From Gammaproteobacteria bacterium (GTDB taxonomy: Bacteria; Pseudomonadota; Gammaproteobacteria; Steroidobacterales; Steroidobacteraceae), in assembly GCA_028870355.1 (NCBI GenBank), contig JAGWPU010000006.1, positions 1 through 63,953 of the forward strand: DNA of 63,953 bases. Direction: 5' to 3'. Shown piece after piece: positions 41,607-51,237 of the stretch. Position 1 is the first letter of the stretch, and each line of letters opens with the position of its first letter. The notes under the pieces were generated by a model, which worked only from the letters and a program-made list of their open reading frames with translations, was not told the DNA's origin and did no database searches. The position numbers and the translations under genes are program-made.

Positions 41607-42176
41607 ATGAAGTCAATGACCTGGCAAAGCGCTGCGTGCCTCGCGCTGGTGTTGATCGCCCCGCTTGCGCGCGCGGATCGATACACGGACACGATCGCCT
41701 TGTTCCGGCATGCCGGCGAGACCGCGGATTTCTTCAGAACGAGTTACGGTTATGCCGTCTTCCCGACGATCGGCAAGGGCGGATTCATCGTCGGCGCGGC
41801 ACACGGGGACGGTCGCGTATTCCGACAGGGCCGGTACGTCGGTGACACCTCGATGACCCAGATCAGCGTCGGCTTTCAGCTCGGCGGGCAGGCCTACAGC
41901 GAGATGGTGTTCTTCCAGAACGCGGCCGCGCTCGCGCGCTTCGAGTCCGGAAAATACGCCTTCAGCGCGGACGTCAGCGCGGTGGCGATCACCGCGTCCG
42001 CCTCCGCGAGCGCCGGCACCGCCGGCGCGACCGCCGGCGCGAGCGGCACCGAGACGCACGCGACCGCGGCGGGCGTGTACCAGGACGGCGTCGCGGTGTT
42101 CACCATCGCGAAGGGCGGGCTGATGTACCAGGCCGCGGTGGCCGGACAGAAGTTCTCGTTCAAGCCGGCGCGCTGA
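41607..42176 (+). CDS. SYLF/Ysc84-domain secreted protein
   Basis: This 189-residue protein has a signal peptide (about 7-22, SAACLALVLIAPLARA) and an SYLF-like lipid-binding domain with YGYAVFPTIGKGGFIVGAAHGDGRVF (about 47-72) and KGGLMYQAAVAGQKFSF at the end. A stretch of small residues (AITASASASAGTAGATAGASGT, about 131-152) separates strands. The family binds phosphoinositides or lipids in eukaryotes; bacterial roles are unclear. The ATG at 41607 has GGAGG 11 nt upstream. It stands alone between the LysR gene and the TonB receptor. Confidence 0.85.
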   Translation: MKSMTWQSAACLALVLIAPLARADRYTDTIALFRHAGETADFFRTSYGYAVFPTIGKGGFIVGAAHGDGRVFRQGRYVGDTSMTQISVGFQLGGQAYSEMVFFQNAAALARFESGKYAFSADVSAVAITASASASAGTAGATAGASGTETHATAAGVYQDGVAVFTIAKGGLMYQAAVAGQKFSFKPAR

Positions 42177-42247
42177 CACCGCGCGCGGAGCCAGGCGTCT
42201 CCTATCCCTGGTAGTACTCGGCCGCGCATGGAACGATTCGCCCCGCC

Positions 42248-42272
42248 GGATCCCGGGTCATCCCCGGGATCC
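42248..42272 (+). promoter_or_regulatory. 10-bp perfect hairpin in leader of TonB receptor gene
   Basis: GGATCCCGGG (42248-42257) and CCCGGGATCC (42263-42272) form a perfect stem with loop TCATC, ending 17 nt before the TTG start of the receptor and just upstream of its G-rich ribosome site. With no T tract it is not a typical terminator. It could protect the 3' end of the preceding transcript or influence translation of the receptor. Confidence 0.55.
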
Positions 42273-42289
42273 GTGATGGGGGGGCTTCC

Positions 42290-44590
42290 TTGCAGCGGGA
42301 TCGACAACGCTCGAAGATCACGCGCCGCGGCTGGCGTGCGCTCCTGATCGCAGGTTCGCTCGTCCCCTGGACGGCGCGGGCGGCGGACTCGCGCGAGCGC
42401 CCAGCGGACGCCGCAGCCGACGATCATCGGCCCCTGCGCGAGATCGTCGTCACCGCGACCCGTCGGGCGGAGCCCGCCCAGAACGTCGGCATCGCACTGA
42501 CCGCGGTCAGTGGCCGCCTGACCCATTCCCTGCGCGTCGAGCAACCGCTCGACCTGTCGCTGGTCGACCCGAGCCTCTCGACCATGAATGCGCAAACCGA
42601 CGGCACGCCGCTCTTTTTGCTGCGCGGCATCGGACTCGACGACTTCAACAACAACAACAGCAGCGGCGTCGGAATCTACCAGGACGGCGTGTTCGCGAGC
42701 TTTCCCGGCTTTCTGACGGACACGCTGTACGACGTCGGCCGCGTCGAGATCCTCAAGGGTCCGCAAGGGACGCTCTACGGCAAGAATACGGACGGCGGCG
42801 CGATCAACATCATCTCCGCGCAACCCACGGATCATTTCGGCGGGTACGTCGAACTCGGCTACAGCCGCTGGAACACCGTCGATCTGACCGGCGCGGTGAG
42901 TGGACCGCTGAACGATCGGGTGAAGGCGCGGCTCGCCGGCACGATGACGACCCAGGGCGAGGGTTACCAGACCGACCTCGGCACGGGACAACGATACGGC
43001 AAGCTCCATCGCGGCGGCGCCCGGGCGTTGTTCGACATCCGGTTGAGTGACGCCGCGAACCTCGATCTCAATCTTCATTGGGTGTACGACCGTTCCGTGC
43101 CCTCGTCACCGTCGACCCCGAACGTCGAGGCGTTGATCCCGCCGGAGCCGTTCCCGACCGCGGGCCTGATGGACAGCCCGCCCGGCGGCACGAGGGTTCG
43201 GGTCGGCGGCCTGCCGCTCTACAAGCACGAGGTCGGCGGGGGAGCGTCGGCGAAGCTGAAGGTCGCGTTCGCAGCGTTCACGCTCACGTCGATCAGCGCC
43301 TACGACTACTTCACCGATCACAGCCTCGACAACTACGACGGCTATCCGGCGGCCGACAACAACTGGACCAAGAACTTCCAGCAGTGGCAGCTGAGCCAGG
43401 AAGTCCGATTGACGTCGAAGAGCGGCGGCCCGGTCGACTGGATCATCGGCGCCATTTACTCGCAGAACTGGTATCGCAATCGCGACGCGCTGGATTGGAC
43501 GTTCGTTTACGGTCTTGCCACCGACATGACCCAGCAAGGCCTGGCGATCACCGCCGAGAATTTCGTCCAGCGACAACGCTCGAGCGGCGTCTACGCGAAC
43601 GTCGACACCCACCTGTCGAGCCGGTTGACGCTCGTGACGGGGCTGCGCTATTCGCACGATCGAACCTCGTTCGACGGCGTCACGATCGACCCGACGGGCC
43701 TGTTGACCTATGCGGCCAACAACTTCAGCGGGCCGATCGTGCCGAACACGGTGCTCGCCGCGCTCGATGACTCACGCTCGAATCAGAACGTCTCGTATCG
43801 CGTCGGGCTCGACTACCACCTGAGGCCGGAGGTGCTGCTCTACGGCAGCGTCGCGAGCGGTTACAAGGCGGGGATCTACTACGGCCAGCCCGCACAGGTC
43901 CAGGTCGACTGGGGGTACGTCCAGCCGGAGACGAACCTCACGAGCGAACTCGGGATCAAGAGCCGGTTTCTCGACGACTCGGTGCAGCTCGACATGGACG
44001 TGTTCGACTCCGTGATTCGCAATCGCCAGTCGAGCCTGTCGCTCTGGGCCGGTCCGGTCGGCACACAACCCTTGATCGCCGGCCTCGGCAACGTCCCCCG
44101 GTCGAGGATCGACGGCATCGAGGTGGAGACCGATTGGCGCCCGGTGCGCGGCCTCGAGATCCATCTCGCCGCGACCCGACTCGATGCGCGCGTGACGCAG
44201 ACCCTGACGAGCGATAACGGACTCGCGCTCTTCACGCCGGTCCAGGTCGGTCAAATGCTGCCCGACGCGCCGAACTTCACCTGGAGTTACATCGTGCACT
44301 ACGAGCATCCGCTTTCCGCGAACTTCATCGGGTTCGTGCAGGCGAACGACCGCTTCGTGGGTGCGATCCATCCGTACCTCGGCGATCCCACGACGTTCGG
44401 ACGCGGCCACGACATGGGCGTTCGCGTCGGGATACGCAGCCGGCAGGCACACTGGAACGCCAGTCTGTGGTCGACGAACGTCACCGACGCCAGACCCCTG
44501 ACCTACGCGTTCGCCGGCAGCGAAGGTCAACGGGTCTCCTTCTATCAGCGGCCACGCTCGGTCGGCATCGATTTCACCTACGAATTCTGA
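42290..44590 (+). CDS. TonB-dependent outer-membrane receptor
   Basis: This 766-residue receptor would import a scarce nutrient. It has a signal peptide (about 14-31, GWRALLIAGSLVPWTARAA), a TonB-box-like EIVVTATRR near 50, a plug domain with FLLRGIGLDDFNNNNSSGVGIYQDGVF (about 104-131) and VEILKGPQGTLYGKNTDGGAINI (about 151-174), and a 22-strand barrel ending IDFTYEF with terminal Phe. The start codon is TTG at 42290 because no ATG or GTG gives the full signal peptide. The substrate is unknown; the plug type matches the large 'EIVVTA/RRxE' group common in oligotrophic proteobacteria. Confidence 0.95.
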   Translation: MQRDRQRSKITRRGWRALLIAGSLVPWTARAADSRERPADAAADDHRPLREIVVTATRRAEPAQNVGIALTAVSGRLTHSLRVEQPLDLSLVDPSLSTMNAQTDGTPLFLLRGIGLDDFNNNNSSGVGIYQDGVFASFPGFLTDTLYDVGRVEILKGPQGTLYGKNTDGGAINIISAQPTDHFGGYVELGYSRWNTVDLTGAVSGPLNDRVKARLAGTMTTQGEGYQTDLGTGQRYGKLHRGGARALFDIRLSDAANLDLNLHWVYDRSVPSSPSTPNVEALIPPEPFPTAGLMDSPPGGTRVRVGGLPLYKHEVGGGASAKLKVAFAAFTLTSISAYDYFTDHSLDNYDGYPAADNNWTKNFQQWQLSQEVRLTSKSGGPVDWIIGAIYSQNWYRNRDALDWTFVYGLATDMTQQGLAITAENFVQRQRSSGVYANVDTHLSSRLTLVTGLRYSHDRTSFDGVTIDPTGLLTYAANNFSGPIVPNTVLAALDDSRSNQNVSYRVGLDYHLRPEVLLYGSVASGYKAGIYYGQPAQVQVDWGYVQPETNLTSELGIKSRFLDDSVQLDMDVFDSVIRNRQSSLSLWAGPVGTQPLIAGLGNVPRSRIDGIEVETDWRPVRGLEIHLAATRLDARVTQTLTSDNGLALFTPVQVGQMLPDAPNFTWSYIVHYEHPLSANFIGFVQANDRFVGAIHPYLGDPTTFGRGHDMGVRVGIRSRQAHWNASLWSTNVTDARPLTYAFAGSEGQRVSFYQRPRSVGIDFTYEF

Positions 44591-44713
44591 TCCGTCGCGC
44601 CGGTTCATGCGGCTCGACCCCATCCCGGTCATTCGATAGGATGTCGATGACCCCGATCGCTTCCAGTGCGTCGCCGATCTCCACTCACGAACCCTCGACC
44701 CTGGCGAACTCTC

Positions 44714-46351
44714 ATGCGTATTCCCTATGCGAACGTGCTCCTCGGCGTGGCGGGCGCCATCGTGTTCAGCATCGGCGCGATCGCGGATCGTGCGCCGCCC
44801 TCGCGCGACGCCGCGGCGTCGCTGAACTCGGGGCCGCTCGGCGCGCCGGCCACCCTGTCGGTCGCCGCTCTGCGCGCGATGCTGCGCCAGGACTTCGCGA
44901 ACCAACCGGCGCTCGGCGCCCTGATCGGCCCGCCGATCTGCGGCGTCCGGGTATACAAGTTCGCCTACGCGACGGTCGGCGGCGAGGGCGAGGCGACGGA
45001 TGCCTCCGGCGCCCTGATGGTTCCCTCGGGCAACGCCGCGCCCTGCCATGGCCCCCGGCCGATCGTGCTGTATACGCATGGCACGGCGATCAACCATGCC
45101 GAAGATCTGTCGGCGGTCGCCGACCCCGACAATCCGGCCTACGGCACCGCCACCCGCATCGCGCTCATCTTCGCGGCCCACGGCTACGTCGCGGTGGCTC
45201 CGAATTACGCAGGCTATGACCTGTCGACGCTGCACTACCATCCGTACCTGAACCGCAGGCAGCAGTCGCAGGATGCGATCGACAGCCTCATCGCCGGGCG
45301 GGCGCTGCTGCAGCGGATCGGTGGATCGACGCGTGACGACGGCCAGTTGTTCGTCACCGGGTATTCGCAAGGCGGCTTCGTCTCGATGGCGACGCTGCGC
45401 GCGCTCGACGAGCGGGGCGAACCCGCGACCGCCGGCGCGCCGATGTCCGGACCTTACGCGCTGCTCGCGATGGCCGACGAGATCTTCCTCGGTCATCCGG
45501 ATTTCGGCGGCACCGCGTATCTGCCGCTGGTCGTCAACTCGTACGCGCACCTCGAACACGGGTCGATCGATCCGCATCGCGTGTTCAGTCGACGGTTCCG
45601 TGACGCGGCCAGCCTGTTCCCCGGATCCAGCGGGTTCCGTGACTTCGCGAAGCTCGTCGCCGCCGGCGAGCTCCCGGCGAACGCGATGTTCCAGTCGAAG
45701 TCCTCCGCCCCGGGTGCTCCGGGCTTTTCCCCTGCGCGCTATCCGGCACTCGCCGCCCTCCCGGAAGGAGGGCCGCTCTATCACGCCGGGTTCGATCCCT
45801 CGGCGTATCTGGTGAGTACGGCGTTCCGCGCCGCGTACGTCGCTGATGTCGAGGCGCATCCCGACAGCGCAGCGCCACCCGTCGCCTCGGGGCCGGACCC
45901 CTCGAACACGGTGCCGACGCTGCCGACCGATCCGCAATTGCGGATGCGTCGCGACGCGAAGGCCAACGACCTGCGCAACTACACGCCGAGCATGCCGCTG
46001 CTGATGTGCGGCGGCCATGGCGACCCCGAGGTATTCTGGCAGCAGGGCGCGGGCGCGATGACCGCGGCGCTACGATCCAAGATCGCCACCGATCCGCACC
46101 TGCGGTTCGCGACCGTGGACCTCGACACCTCCGCGGGAACCGCCGGCACCTACTTCGAACACGGCATCGACGCCACGCGCAACGCGAGCCTGCACCGCAC
46201 GGCCACGCGATTGCAGCGCGCGTTCACCGCATATCAACACGGCGTGGATGGCGCCCGCGGATCCGTCGTCGGCATGGAGGCCTACCACACGGACGCGGCA
46301 CCGTATTGCATGGTGCTGGCGCGGTCGTTCTTCGATCGCTACACGCGCTGA
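44714..46351 (+). CDS. Secreted alpha/beta hydrolase
   Basis: This 545-residue protein has an N-terminal membrane/signal segment (about 6-24, ANVLLGVAGAIVFSIGAIA) and an alpha/beta-hydrolase core with nucleophile S218 in VTGYSQGG (about 215-221), an oxyanion-hole THGTAINH near 121 and a likely acid/base in MLLMCGGHGDPEVFW. The layout is similar to secreted lipase/esterase-type hydrolases that keep a large lid. It starts 123 nt after the TonB receptor stop and may act with it. GTG at 44666 is an alternative start without a better ribosome site. Confidence 0.85.
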   Translation: MRIPYANVLLGVAGAIVFSIGAIADRAPPSRDAAASLNSGPLGAPATLSVAALRAMLRQDFANQPALGALIGPPICGVRVYKFAYATVGGEGEATDASGALMVPSGNAAPCHGPRPIVLYTHGTAINHAEDLSAVADPDNPAYGTATRIALIFAAHGYVAVAPNYAGYDLSTLHYHPYLNRRQQSQDAIDSLIAGRALLQRIGGSTRDDGQLFVTGYSQGGFVSMATLRALDERGEPATAGAPMSGPYALLAMADEIFLGHPDFGGTAYLPLVVNSYAHLEHGSIDPHRVFSRRFRDAASLFPGSSGFRDFAKLVAAGELPANAMFQSKSSAPGAPGFSPARYPALAALPEGGPLYHAGFDPSAYLVSTAFRAAYVADVEAHPDSAAPPVASGPDPSNTVPTLPTDPQLRMRRDAKANDLRNYTPSMPLLMCGGHGDPEVFWQQGAGAMTAALRSKIATDPHLRFATVDLDTSAGTAGTYFEHGIDATRNASLHRTATRLQRAFTAYQHGVDGARGSVVGMEAYHTDAAPYCMVLARSFFDRYTR

Positions 46352-46405
46352 GGCGCCATTGATGCAAACGCGGGATCAGGGGCAACGTCCGACGGAGGAG
46401 TACCG

Positions 46406-47146
46406 ATGAGCGAGGGAATCCAGGACAAGGTCATCGTAATCACCGGCGCGAGCAGCGGACTCGGCGAAGCAGCGGCGCGACATCTCGCCCGCGCCGGCGC
46501 GAAACTCGTGCTCGGGGCGCGGCGCATCGAACGCCTGCAGGCACTGGCCGGCGAACTCGGGCTGCCGCCACGCGCGGCGGTGCAGACCGACGTCACCCAT
46601 GCGGACCAGGTGCGCCGCCTGGTGGACGGCGCGGTGGAGTGGCACGGGCGGATCGACGTGCTGATCAACAACGCCGGACTGATGCCGCAATCACTGCTCG
46701 AGCGCGGCCGGATCGAGGACTGGGACCGCATGATCGACGTCAACCTCAAGGGCGTTCTCTACGGAATCGCCGCCGCACTGCCGCACATGAAGGCACGCCG
46801 CAGTGGACACATCATCAACGTGTCCTCGGTGGCCGGACACAAGGTGCGTCCCGGCACCGCGGTCTACTCCGCGACCAAGACCGCCGTGCGGGTGGTCTCC
46901 GAGGGGCTGCGCCAGGAAGTCAAGCCGTACAACATCCGCACGACGATCATCTCCCCGGGCGCCGTGGAGTCGGAGTTGCCGCTCAGCGTCACCGAGCCAG
47001 ACGTCGCGAAGCGGGTCGGCGAATTCTACGAGAACTACGCGATCCCCGCCGAGTCGTTCGCGCGCGTCGTCGCGTTCGCGATCTGTCAGCCGGAGGAAGT
47101 CGACATCAACGAAGTGCTGTTCCGGCCGATCACGCAGGAGATGTGA
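46406..47146 (+). CDS. Short-chain dehydrogenase/reductase
   Basis: This 246-residue NAD(P)-dependent oxidoreductase has the SDR features: TGASSGLG (13-20, cofactor loop), NNAG (88-91), catalytic S140/S141, Y154 and K158 (YSATK). The last ~40 residues ([17 protein letters not shown]) match the common classical-SDR end. It has an excellent GGAGGAG site. Specificity cannot be told from sequence; the family includes polyol, steroid and carbonyl reductases. It is followed by the XdhC-like pair after 71 nt. Confidence 0.93.
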   Translation: MSEGIQDKVIVITGASSGLGEAAARHLARAGAKLVLGARRIERLQALAGELGLPPRAAVQTDVTHADQVRRLVDGAVEWHGRIDVLINNAGLMPQSLLERGRIEDWDRMIDVNLKGVLYGIAAALPHMKARRSGHIINVSSVAGHKVRPGTAVYSATKTAVRVVSEGLRQEVKPYNIRTTIISPGAVESELPLSVTEPDVAKRVGEFYENYAIPAESFARVVAFAICQPEEVDINEVLFRPITQEM

Positions 47147-47217
47147 CCGCGTCCGCCGTGCCGCGGACCCCACCTGTCCCGATCTGAGCACCGGCCATGT
47201 TCCGGGGGAGCGTCATC

Positions 47218-47553
47218 ATGACCCAGCGAGCGGAATCGGAAGTCGACGAGATCCTCACGCAAGTGCGGCGCTGGCAGCAGGATCGCCGACGGGTGGCGCT
47301 CGCGACCGTCATCGACACCTGGGGCTCCTCGCCGCGGCCGGTCGGCAGTCACCTCGCGGTCGCCGACACCGGGGGCTTCGTCGGCTCGGTGTCCGGGGGC
47401 TGCGTCGAGGGCGCGGTGGTGGAGGCGGCGCTCGAGGTGATCGCGGACGGCAAGCCGCGACAGCTCGAGTTCGGCGTCAGCGATGAACAGGCCTGGAGCG
47501 TCGGGCTCGCCTGCGGAGGACGGATCGCCGTTTACGTGGAGCGCGTCGAATGA
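47218..47553 (+). CDS. XdhC/CoxI-family protein, N-terminal-domain part
   Basis: This 111-residue protein is equivalent to the N-terminal XdhC_CoxI domain of molybdenum-cofactor-handling proteins. It has ATVIDTWGSSPRPVGSHLAV near 25, GFVGSVSGGCVEGAVVEAA near 49-67 and WSVGLACGGRIAVYVE at the end. In XdhC these residues hold Moco for sulfuration and delivery to xanthine dehydrogenase-type enzymes. The ATG at 47218 has GGGGGAG 10 nt upstream. It overlaps the companion gene by 4 nt. No molybdoenzyme genes are nearby. Confidence 0.88.
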   Translation: MTQRAESEVDEILTQVRRWQQDRRRVALATVIDTWGSSPRPVGSHLAVADTGGFVGSVSGGCVEGAVVEAALEVIADGKPRQLEFGVSDEQAWSVGLACGGRIAVYVERVE

Positions 47554-48236
47554 AGAGCGCATTCCTCCTCGAAATCGCCCGGGCCCGAGCGGAGCGGCAA
47601 GCGATCGCGGTGGTGACGCGGCTGCGCGACGGCGCACAGTCGCTCCATCCGGCGCGGGGCCCGCAGGGCGATCTCGAACTCACGGAGCCGGTGCTCGCGG
47701 AGGTTCGCGACCGCTGCCGACACGATCGCAGCGGACGACTGCGCGCAGACCCGGCACTGTTCATCCGATGCTACACGCCGGCGTACCGACTGATCATCGT
47801 CGGCGCGGTGCACATCGCCCAGGCGCTCGCACCCGCGGCCGTGATGGCAGGGTTCGACGTCACGATCGTCGATCCGCGCACCGCGTTCGCGACCGTCGAG
47901 CGGTTTCCCGACACGACGGTGACGCACGAGTGGCCCGACGTCGCGCTGGAGACGCTCGCTCCGGATGCACAGACCGCGGTGGTCGCGCTCTCGCACGATC
48001 CGAAGCTCGACGACCCCGCGCTCATCGCGGCACTCGCGAGTCCGGCGTTCTACGTGGGCGCGCTCGGCAGCCGGCGAACCCACGCGGCGCGGCTCGAACG
48101 GTTCGCCGCCCACGGCATCGACGGATCGGAGCGGCTGCGGGCACCGGTCGGTCTGAATCTGGGAGGTCGCTCCGCCGGCGAGATCGCGATCGCGATCATC
48201 GCCGAGATCATCCAGACGCGCTATCGCACGACATGA
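47550..48236 (+). CDS. XdhC Rossmann-domain protein
   Basis: This 228-residue protein is the C-terminal half of XdhC as a separate gene, with a Rossmann fold: LIIVGAVHIAQALAPAAVMAGFDVTIVDPR (about 80-109), VALSHDPKLDDPALIAAL (about 146-163) and YVGALGSRRTHAARLERF (about 169-186). The GLNLGGRSAGEIAIAIIAEI motif near 205-224 is diagnostic. Together with the small upstream gene it would deliver matured Moco to a molybdenum hydroxylase encoded elsewhere. The first 75 residues may hold a short linker domain. Confidence 0.88.
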   Translation: MKSAFLLEIARARAERQAIAVVTRLRDGAQSLHPARGPQGDLELTEPVLAEVRDRCRHDRSGRLRADPALFIRCYTPAYRLIIVGAVHIAQALAPAAVMAGFDVTIVDPRTAFATVERFPDTTVTHEWPDVALETLAPDAQTAVVALSHDPKLDDPALIAALASPAFYVGALGSRRTHAARLERFAAHGIDGSERLRAPVGLNLGGRSAGEIAIAIIAEIIQTRYRTT

Positions 48237-48403
48237 GACCCTGCCGCCGCGACGTGGGCGTTGGGTCGTCGCGCGATCGCCCGGCAAGGATCCGGTCGCG
48301 CGGATCCCGGCCGACTCCGCGATAGGCAGCGCCTCGTGGACCGGAGTATCCTTGCTCGGCCGCTCGGAATTGACCCGCAGCACGCAACCGGTGGAGAACT
48401 CGC

Positions 48404-49336
48404 ATGACCGCAGCGGTTCGATCCGATACCACGCACGGCCCGGCCCTGAACTCGATCGTACGAGGTTTCGGCGCGGTCTGGTTGGCGAATGCCGTGTTTC
48501 AGGCGACGGCTTGGCTGGCCGTGCCGGCGGCCGAGGCCAACTTCCTCCACGCGCTCGCGAAGCCCGCCTCGAAGGTGCCGGCAGGGATCCGGCCACTGCT
48601 GCTTGCCGCGCTGCACTTGGCGCAAACGATCGGTCCGCGGATCATCGCCGGCGCTCTGGTCGCGATCGCCGTCTGGCTGGGCCTTGCACTGCTGAGCGGC
48701 CGGAAGGTCGCGCTCGCGGCCCGCACCGGCATCGTGTTCAGCGTGATCTGCTGGGTATTCCTCGACGGCTTCGGATTCCCGTATAGCGGCGGACAGACCG
48801 ACCCCGGCGTGTTCGTCGCCTATGCGATCGCGTTCCTGTTCGTGCTCGCCGTTGCACCGGCGACCGACCGCCACAGCGCACAGACGGCACCGCCCGGCCG
48901 GATCTGGCACGCCGCGCGGATCAGCTTCGGAGTGCTGTGGCTGTTCGATGCAGCGCTCAAATGGCTACCGGCGTTCCTGTTGCATTTCAGCAGCCAGATC
49001 ACGTCGGTCATCCCCGGGCAACCTCACTGGATCGCCGCCTGGCTCGGGTTCGTCGTCGGGATCGTCCACGCGGTTGGCCCCGTGCCGGTCGCGGTTCTCG
49101 TCGGCCTGTCGGAGATCGCGATCGCCATTGCGCTGCTCAGCGGCAAGGGATTGCGCGTCTTCGTTCCGTTTGGTCTGGCGTATTCGCTTGCGGTCTGGGC
49201 GACCGCGGAAGCCTTTGGGGGACCTTACACGACCGCCGGAACCGGGGTCCGAGGCAATGTGCTCGGTAATGTCCTGATTTATCTGATCCCGTTTCTGTTC
49301 CTCTGGGTAGGCGGCGCCGAGCTCGCCTCCGGATGA
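48404..49336 (+). CDS. Polytopic membrane protein of unknown function
   Basis: This 310-residue protein has eight or nine hydrophobic segments (near 25-42, 63-80, 84-96, 107-120, 136-148, 171-187, 207-226, 230-246 and 285-303). The second half (AARISFGVLWLFDAALKWLPAFLL, then SEIAIAIALLSG) resembles DoxX-like four-helix units, so the protein may be a duplication of such a unit. No cofactor motif or signal is visible. The ATG at 48404 has GGTGGAG upstream. It stands alone. Confidence 0.78.
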   Translation: MTAAVRSDTTHGPALNSIVRGFGAVWLANAVFQATAWLAVPAAEANFLHALAKPASKVPAGIRPLLLAALHLAQTIGPRIIAGALVAIAVWLGLALLSGRKVALAARTGIVFSVICWVFLDGFGFPYSGGQTDPGVFVAYAIAFLFVLAVAPATDRHSAQTAPPGRIWHAARISFGVLWLFDAALKWLPAFLLHFSSQITSVIPGQPHWIAAWLGFVVGIVHAVGPVPVAVLVGLSEIAIAIALLSGKGLRVFVPFGLAYSLAVWATAEAFGGPYTTAGTGVRGNVLGNVLIYLIPFLFLWVGGAELASG

Positions 49337-49352
49337 CGACGAGCGCGTCTCG

Positions 49353-49574
49353 TCACCGCCCCGCGGCGAGCGCCCGCTCGAGCGAGCCGACGCACGGCTC
49401 GGCCATCGGCGATGCCGGCATCTCCGCGATCACCCGCTGCGGATCCTGGAGCGGCGAGACGCGACCGTCGAGCGGGTGATAATCGTGGACGCTGATCCCG
49501 AGCTGCGTCATCGACGTATCGGCGAGCATCGCTAGCCGCCGGAACTCCGAATTGTCGCGACGAAGCCTCTCCAC
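49353..49574 (-). CDS. Small hypothetical protein
   Basis: This is a possible 73-residue protein starting MERLRRDNSEFRRLAML and containing LGISVHDYHPLDGRVSPLQD. It has high GC at third positions, as do real genes here. It begins 15 nt after the frameshifted repeat-protein gene on the same strand and so may be in the same transcript. I do not recognise a family. It could be a spurious frame. Confidence 0.4.
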   Translation of the reverse strand: MERLRRDNSEFRRLAMLADTSMTQLGISVHDYHPLDGRVSPLQDPQRVIAEMPASPMAEPCVGSLERALAAGR

Positions 49575-49589
49575 GGAGTCGAGCGCCCG

Positions 49590-51237
49590 TCACCGCTCCG
49601 TCCCGGTCAGCGGCCAGCCCACCGCGCCGATCGCCGGATATTCGGTCACGGTCTGCGCGGGCACCATCGTGAAGCCTGCCGGCCAGGTGCCGCTGACGGC
49701 GCCGGTTGGCGCCACCCGCGCGGCACTCAGCTGCTGTGGGGTGCCACTTTCCCAGACGATCCACGCAGCACCGTTGAAGTACACGCTGCGCACACGGCCG
49801 ATCGGCTGGGCCTTCGCCGAGCTCAGCACGATTCCCGGCGTCGTCGCCGATCCATCGAGCAGTACCCCGGCGGTGGATACCCGGGCCGCGGATACCGACG
49901 CAACACCCGAGTTGCTGGCGACACCGCGCTGATCCCGGTAAGCCACCAGAAAGTTCGTGCCATCGAACGATACGGTCGGCTCGAGATCGCAACAGGGTTG
50001 CGCGACGTCCGCGGTCGAGCCGTCGAACAGGTGGGTCGGGGACCCATCGAGAATCGCGCCGGAGGTCGAGACGCGAACGGCGTACAGCCCCGAGGGCGTC
50101 GTGCCATGCTCGACCCAAGCGACGAGGAACTCGGTACCGTCGAACGCAACCGCGGGGTTCGTGTGTTCGCCTCCCGAGGTCGTCGAGATGGGGGACGGAG
50201 CACCGCTCGGCAGTCCCGTGCTCGGGGACAGGAAGACGCCGGCGAGCTGGGGTCCGTTGACGAGACCCAGGTCGGTAGCGCCGTAGACGAGCAGATAGCG
50301 GGTTCCATCGAACGCGAGTGCCTCGTTGTTCGAATAATTCGCGACGTCGTATTGCGACAATTCAATGGTCGTCGGGCCGGCTACGATGCCCCCGGTGGGC
50401 GGCACGGCCACGGTGTCGATGTAGGCACCGCCCGCGAGGGTACGGTCGTCCTCGAGAACGACCAGGTAGTTCGTACCATCGAACGCCACCGCGGCATGCA
50501 GGACCCCGGGGCCGGAGGAATTCGGGCTGGCCGGTGCGGTGATCGGAAACGTGGCCCCGACGCTGCCATCCGGTCCGACCAGCGTGCCGGTCCAGTTCGT
50601 CGTCAGCACGCCATTCGTCGCGGTGCACGCCACGGCGACGATCAGAAAGTGATTCCCATCAGAACCCACGGCCGGTACCCCGGTCTGGACCGCTTGACAC
50701 CCATCGGGCTCGAGCGCCGCGACGACGTCGCCGATCGAGCCGAGCCCATGTGCCTGGCCATTCACCACGTACCCGCGCGGTTCCCCCGACGTGGAAACGG
50801 TCGTGCCATTGGCGCTCGCGGTCGTCGAATCCTCGACCTGTCCGATGCCGGGGACATACCAGGCGGTATCGGTGCCCGACACCACGTTGGACTGGCCCCG
50901 ATCGGTCGCGGCTCCGGAAATGGCCGGCGGGGAGGTTCTGGCCGGCCAGCGACGAGACCTGCCCGAGTTGCACGGGAAACAGCATCTGCACGTAAGGAAT
51001 GATCGCAGGGGAGATCGTATCGGTCGGATCGGTGTTGCCGAGCGCCGTGACCCCGCCTCCACTGTACGCGAAATATACGTCGTAGCCTCCGGAGGCTGCC
51101 GTCGGCTTGGTCAGCGTAAAGACCGTCGCCGCGGCACCCTGGATCGTCTTTACGCACTCGTGTCGCCGGACCCGGCGGTCGGCGCGAACCCGTTGCCGGT
51201 GACCGTGGTTCCGGTGAATGAGCGCGTGCGTATCCAT
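49590..51237 (-). pseudogene. Frameshifted beta-repeat (propeller-like) protein
   Basis: Three reading frames make up one apparent protein. The start lies at an ATG at 51237 with GGGAG upstream, coding sense then moves to another frame near 51214 (TGTTVTGNGFAPTAGSGDTS), back near 51157 (CVKTIQGAAATVFTLTKPTAASGGYDVYFAYSGGG), and to a third near 50930 (SGAATDRGQSNVVSG). From there 430 residues are open to 49590. That last part repeats VAFDGTNYLVV, LAFDGTRYLLVY, VAFDGTEFLVAW, VSFDGTNFLVAY about every 55-60 residues, like propeller blades of secreted surface proteins. Either the gene is decayed or the assembly has single-base errors. Confidence 0.6.

Noticed and set aside
43772-46018. Open frame of over 700 codons on the minus strand across TonB receptor and hydrolase genes
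   Set aside because: The protein is Arg/Asp/Gly-rich with no motif, while the opposite strand codes for two recognisable proteins.
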